Shown: one piece after another, positions 57,165 to 60,000 of the stretch | Numbering within the stretch: position 1 is the stretch's first letter | Layout: each line of letters opens with the position of its first letter | From: Takakia lepidozioides | Lineage: Eukaryota > Streptophyta > Takakiopsida > Takakiales > Takakiaceae | Length of the DNA stretch: 60,000 nucleotides | Direction: 5' to 3' | Assembly: GCA_030704615.1 (NCBI GenBank) | Contig: CM060734.1 | Coordinates: forward strand, 61,212,042-61,272,041 | The notes under the pieces: model-generated | Database searches by the model: none | Seen by the model: the letters and a program-made list of their open reading frames with translations, nothing else | Told to the model about the DNA's origin: nothing | Position numbers and translations under genes: made by a program

Positions 57165-58140
57165 CCCTGGACTGATGTTAATTACCCTTAATTATGGTTA
57201 ATTAAGGAGTGAAACCCTAACCCCTACCTTAAAACCTACTGTTTAACCTAGCTACGAATGACATCCGTCGGGTTTTAAAGAATATGATGTTGATTACTCA
57301 TCCTGCACAAAAATCGGGCAAGAGCCCTAAGATGTCTCTTCCGCCGTCAGAAGCACGAGCAGTGCTTCTAAGCTCACGGGAAGAGCGTTATGGTGTCTGC
57401 GTTCTGCCGCTACCTTGTTTGCTGCATCGTACCCGTGCTGGGTAATCTCTTGGGGATACGCAATGGCGGCGCTTTGTTTTTTCTTATAGGCGAGAGACAA
57501 TGTTGTGAATGCATCGTCAATTTCCCTCTTCTGGCTTTTAATTTTTGCTCGGCGCTTGTGTGGGGAAGTATCTCTCTCTCCCTTCTTAAACCTAGCAAGT
57601 GTGCTTGTATGCTTCATGGTCCTTCAAGGTGCTTGTATGAACATATCCTGAATCTGTAGTAAGGCAGGCTGTTCTTATCTACCCAAGGAGCCTTGCATGA
57701 TGCATGTCTTGGGTTACTTACAAATGCTTAAGAGTGTGGCTGCATTATATTTTGTCATGCCCAAGAAGATTAATTAGTTGCATGCTTGGAATATGATAAA
57801 CTACAGGCTGGTCCATCAAGATGTTTGTGTATACATATCTTGGATCTGTAATGTGGCAAGCTGTTTTTACATGCCCATGATATCTTGCATGATGCATATC
57901 TTGGGATAATTACGGATGATATAATCTGAGGCTGCAATTTAACCTGTAATGTGCAAGAGGGTCACTTGGGTACATGTCAGGAATCTGAACATGAATAAAC
58001 CCTGCCCTCCCACCCTGTTTTATCATGACTGAATGGGTGTTTGTCACTTGGTATGCTATGACAAGATTGGAAGTGTTAGATGGTGCCTTGTCATGGGCTA
58101 TTTATGTCTTTAATTGACAATGACCCTAGTGGGTCTTGTC
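57165..58140. other. Intergenic, no supported gene
   Basis: AT-rich after the LINE. Frames near 57,390-57,660 lack motifs. Words such as 'cttgcatgatgcat' recur around 57,690 and 57,890 with similar surroundings ('cttgggtta'/'cttgggata'), suggesting a diverged tandem duplication of about 200 bp. Confidence 0.4.
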
Positions 58141-58154
58141 CATGTCTTGACATA

Positions 58155-58660
58155 ACATGAATATCTTCCCTCACTCTCTTTTCTCTCCCTCTATCCCTCT
58201 CCCTCGCTTTCCCCTCTTTCCCTCTCTCTCCCTCTTTTTTTTCACTCACCACAATAAAGAACTAACTAGAGAGGGAGAGAGAGAAAAGAAAACCTACCTC
58301 GGCTGCTTCGGCGCCGTGACTGCTGCAAACGACGCGTCTCCCCGCCACTGCAGTGCTCTCTCCCCCGCTCCCCCACGCTCTTCTCTCTCCTTCCGCTTCC
58401 TTTGCGGACGCCTCTCCACGGCGTTTCTGCCACACATGAGAGAGAGAGGTTAGCAAGAGAGAAAGAGAAGAAGGAGGCAAAACATACCTGCGCGGCGCGG
58501 CGTTGGAGCGGCAGCAACAGCTTGGGGCAAGTTTGTCTTCGCGTTGCGACCACCCTGTAAGCTTCCTCCACCCTAAGCCCCACATTCCCACCTCTCTCTC
58601 TCTCTCTCCCAAAGAGCAAACGAAAACGGGGAGAGGGGGGGGGCTGTAGGTGCTTCAATC
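58155..58660. repeat. CT/GA-rich low-complexity region
   Basis: Pyrimidine-rich then purine-rich microsatellite-like DNA (CTCTCT, GAGAGA). Open frames on both strands are products of composition and are not supported as genes. Confidence 0.6.
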
Positions 58661-60000
58661 ACTTGGGAAAAACAAAATGGCGCGGTGCCGACGTGCCACG
58701 CCCTATTTTTGAATTTGAAAATGGGGGTTGCCACAGCCGGCCGTCGCAACTTGCAACCCCCCTACGTGGCAACAACAAAAAAACGCGTCGCAAGATGCGA
58801 CGCCGTGGCGTGGCAATGAGCGACGGCAGGGGGTGGCACCCCAACTTCCCCCTTGTTAGCTGGGCAACAGGGGGTTACTTTGTAGGTTTAGGGTTTAGGG
58901 CCTTTTGGGGTTTTTAGGGTTTTTAGGGATTTGTTTTTTTGTTTTTTTGGTTCCCTTATGGTTCTGGGCTAGGGTGTTTGTTTTTCTTTATGGTGCTAGG
59001 TTTTGGTTGTGGGTCTTCGGGTTCAAAGGGTAAACGGTGTAATTAGGATTCACACATCCAAAAAGTGGTTCAATCTGATAAGCGCAAAGCGCCAGGTTTC
59101 AGTAAATTTTTCCATGATGTGGGCAATCCGAAGACAGAACGTGAGGAAAAATTTATTGTCTTGGGTTCTCTCACCAGAGGGATGCTCCGCCTTTGTTTAT
59201 CAATTTTGAAATTCCTGAGGCTGAGGCAAAGGCTTAGGCCCTTGGGCAATGTGGGACTAGTTTTTTGGGGGATTTTTTTTTAATAGTATTTTTTTGATAT
59301 TGGGTTTTGGAGTCTGAATTTGTGAGGGTCGCTACGGCCCCCCGGCATTGGGGCGTAGCGACCCCTTGCTGTTGTAGGGTGGAAAGAGGACATAGGGTTT
59401 TTTTTGCCAATGGGTTTTGAGAAATGAAAGTGGGGGTGGTGTATGTTAATTAGGATGCGATGGTGAGGAAACATCGACCCGTCTCCCTCGAGGATGGGAA
59501 GGCGGTCCCACAGATCGAATGGGGCCCAATTCCAACCGTGTTTCCTGGTCCGTTGCACCTGATCCAATACAGGCTGGCGGACACAATTGTAGAAGGACCG
59601 GGATAAAATTTCAGGTGATGCGGAGGATGTTGACACTCCGGGATCGAGTCGGGCACGCAACGGGTTGCCCCCTCGCGGACCACCCAATGGTGAGAGCCCT
59701 GCTAGTCCAGAGGCACAACGCCCACGTGCGTCCACCTTTGACCCCCCCCCCCCCCCCCCGACAGGATTGAGTGTTGGTGCACTAAGTGTTGGGCACGGAT
59801 ACCACCGGGCGGCACCAGACCACCGATGCGTCGATCGCATATTGTCGAAAAACATTACGTGAGGAACTTGATTGCCGATGTGGCAAAGGTGAGTCTTTTT
59901 CCACCCCCTCTCATTAACCTTCATTCATAGTACATTTGGTATATCTAATAATATAGTATGATTGGTAAGCATACATGAAACCACATTACGATATAAGTAT
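58661..60000. other. Unassigned right end with telomere-like words and C18 run
   Basis: TTTAGGG-like words occur at 58,882-58,935. Plus-strand text at 59,060-59,270 (KRKAPGFSKFFHDVGNPKTE) and 59,590-59,720 (SGDAEDVDTPGSSRARNGLP) looks partly coding, and 'gtggcaaag|gtgagtc' at 59,888 is a good 5' splice site, so an exon of a host gene or transposon may end there. The long minus frame at 59,280-59,924 crosses the C18 run and is probably a shadow. Confidence 0.35.

Noticed and set aside
58262-58658. Two overlapping minus-strand frames of 116 and 130 residues
   Set aside because: Arg/Glu/Ser-rich products of GAGAGA/CTCTCT microsatellite DNA.
59280-59924. 214-residue minus-strand frame
   Set aside because: It reads through the C18 run as poly-Gly and has no motif; plus-strand text in the same interval looks at least as coding-like, so no gene was called.
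1-60000. CRISPR arrays, prokaryotic operons or integrated viral genes
   Set aside because: No regularly spaced identical short repeats with unique spacers, no ribosome-binding-site-led gene chains, and no viral capsid or polymerase motifs; the only reverse-transcriptase signals are LINE-type.

Overview
The window is nuclear DNA of a land plant. It has spliced genes with GT..AG introns, a full-length plant-type UDP-glucose dehydrogenase, a DYW-class PPR locus, a plastid-type mTERF4 (BSM/RUG2-like) family, and a dense mix of plant transposons. Few intact genes in a repeat-dominated 60 kb, together with PPR decay and a Hedgehog-type Hint gene, fit a large non-seed genome. A fern or homosporous lycophyte is my best guess, but the species cannot be fixed from the sequence.

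Layout. At 0-12.6 kb there are two direct copies of an mTERF4-like gene on the minus strand. Both are broken; the second carries a 454-bp TTAA-flanked MITE in its last exon. Between them lie nested repeats (3.2-8.5 kb) and a small secreted protein with 32-residue tandem repeats (7.2-7.7 kb). At 12.8-16.4 kb the DNA is AT/T-rich with tandem repeats. At 16.9-18.4 kb is the one clearly intact conserved gene, UGDH. At 21-24.2 kb are a 257-bp SINE with target-site duplications (TSDs), two LINE reverse-transcriptase fragments, and a telomere-like TTTAGGG stretch holding a hairpin array. At 26.2 kb is a 67-bp MULE remnant. At 27-31.2 kb are two decayed PPR loci.

The largest object is a 10,830-bp Mutator-like element at 34,631-45,460. 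It has long GC-rich terminal inverted repeats (TIRs) and a perfect 9-bp TSD (GTAATTTAT). It carries a four-exon MULE transposase (DDE plus SWIM finger) on the minus strand and, converging on it, a decayed accessory gene with a zinc-finger-like exon, glutamine/threonine repeats, a canonical SUMO-interacting motif and an Ulp1 (C48) cysteine box. A short AGTCYG/CRGACT motif fills TIRs, introns and exons alike. Every in-frame stop I found in its genes can be explained by one C-to-T change.

At 48.2-52.6 kb is a multi-exon gene whose C-terminal half is a Hedgehog-type Hint (Hog) autoprocessing domain. It has several lesions and looks like a young pseudogene. The right end (53-60 kb) holds a LINE ORF1 with a CCHC knuckle, microsatellites and unassigned DNA.

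Only UGDH and perhaps the secreted repeat protein look functional. The rest records duplication, transposition and C-to-T decay.
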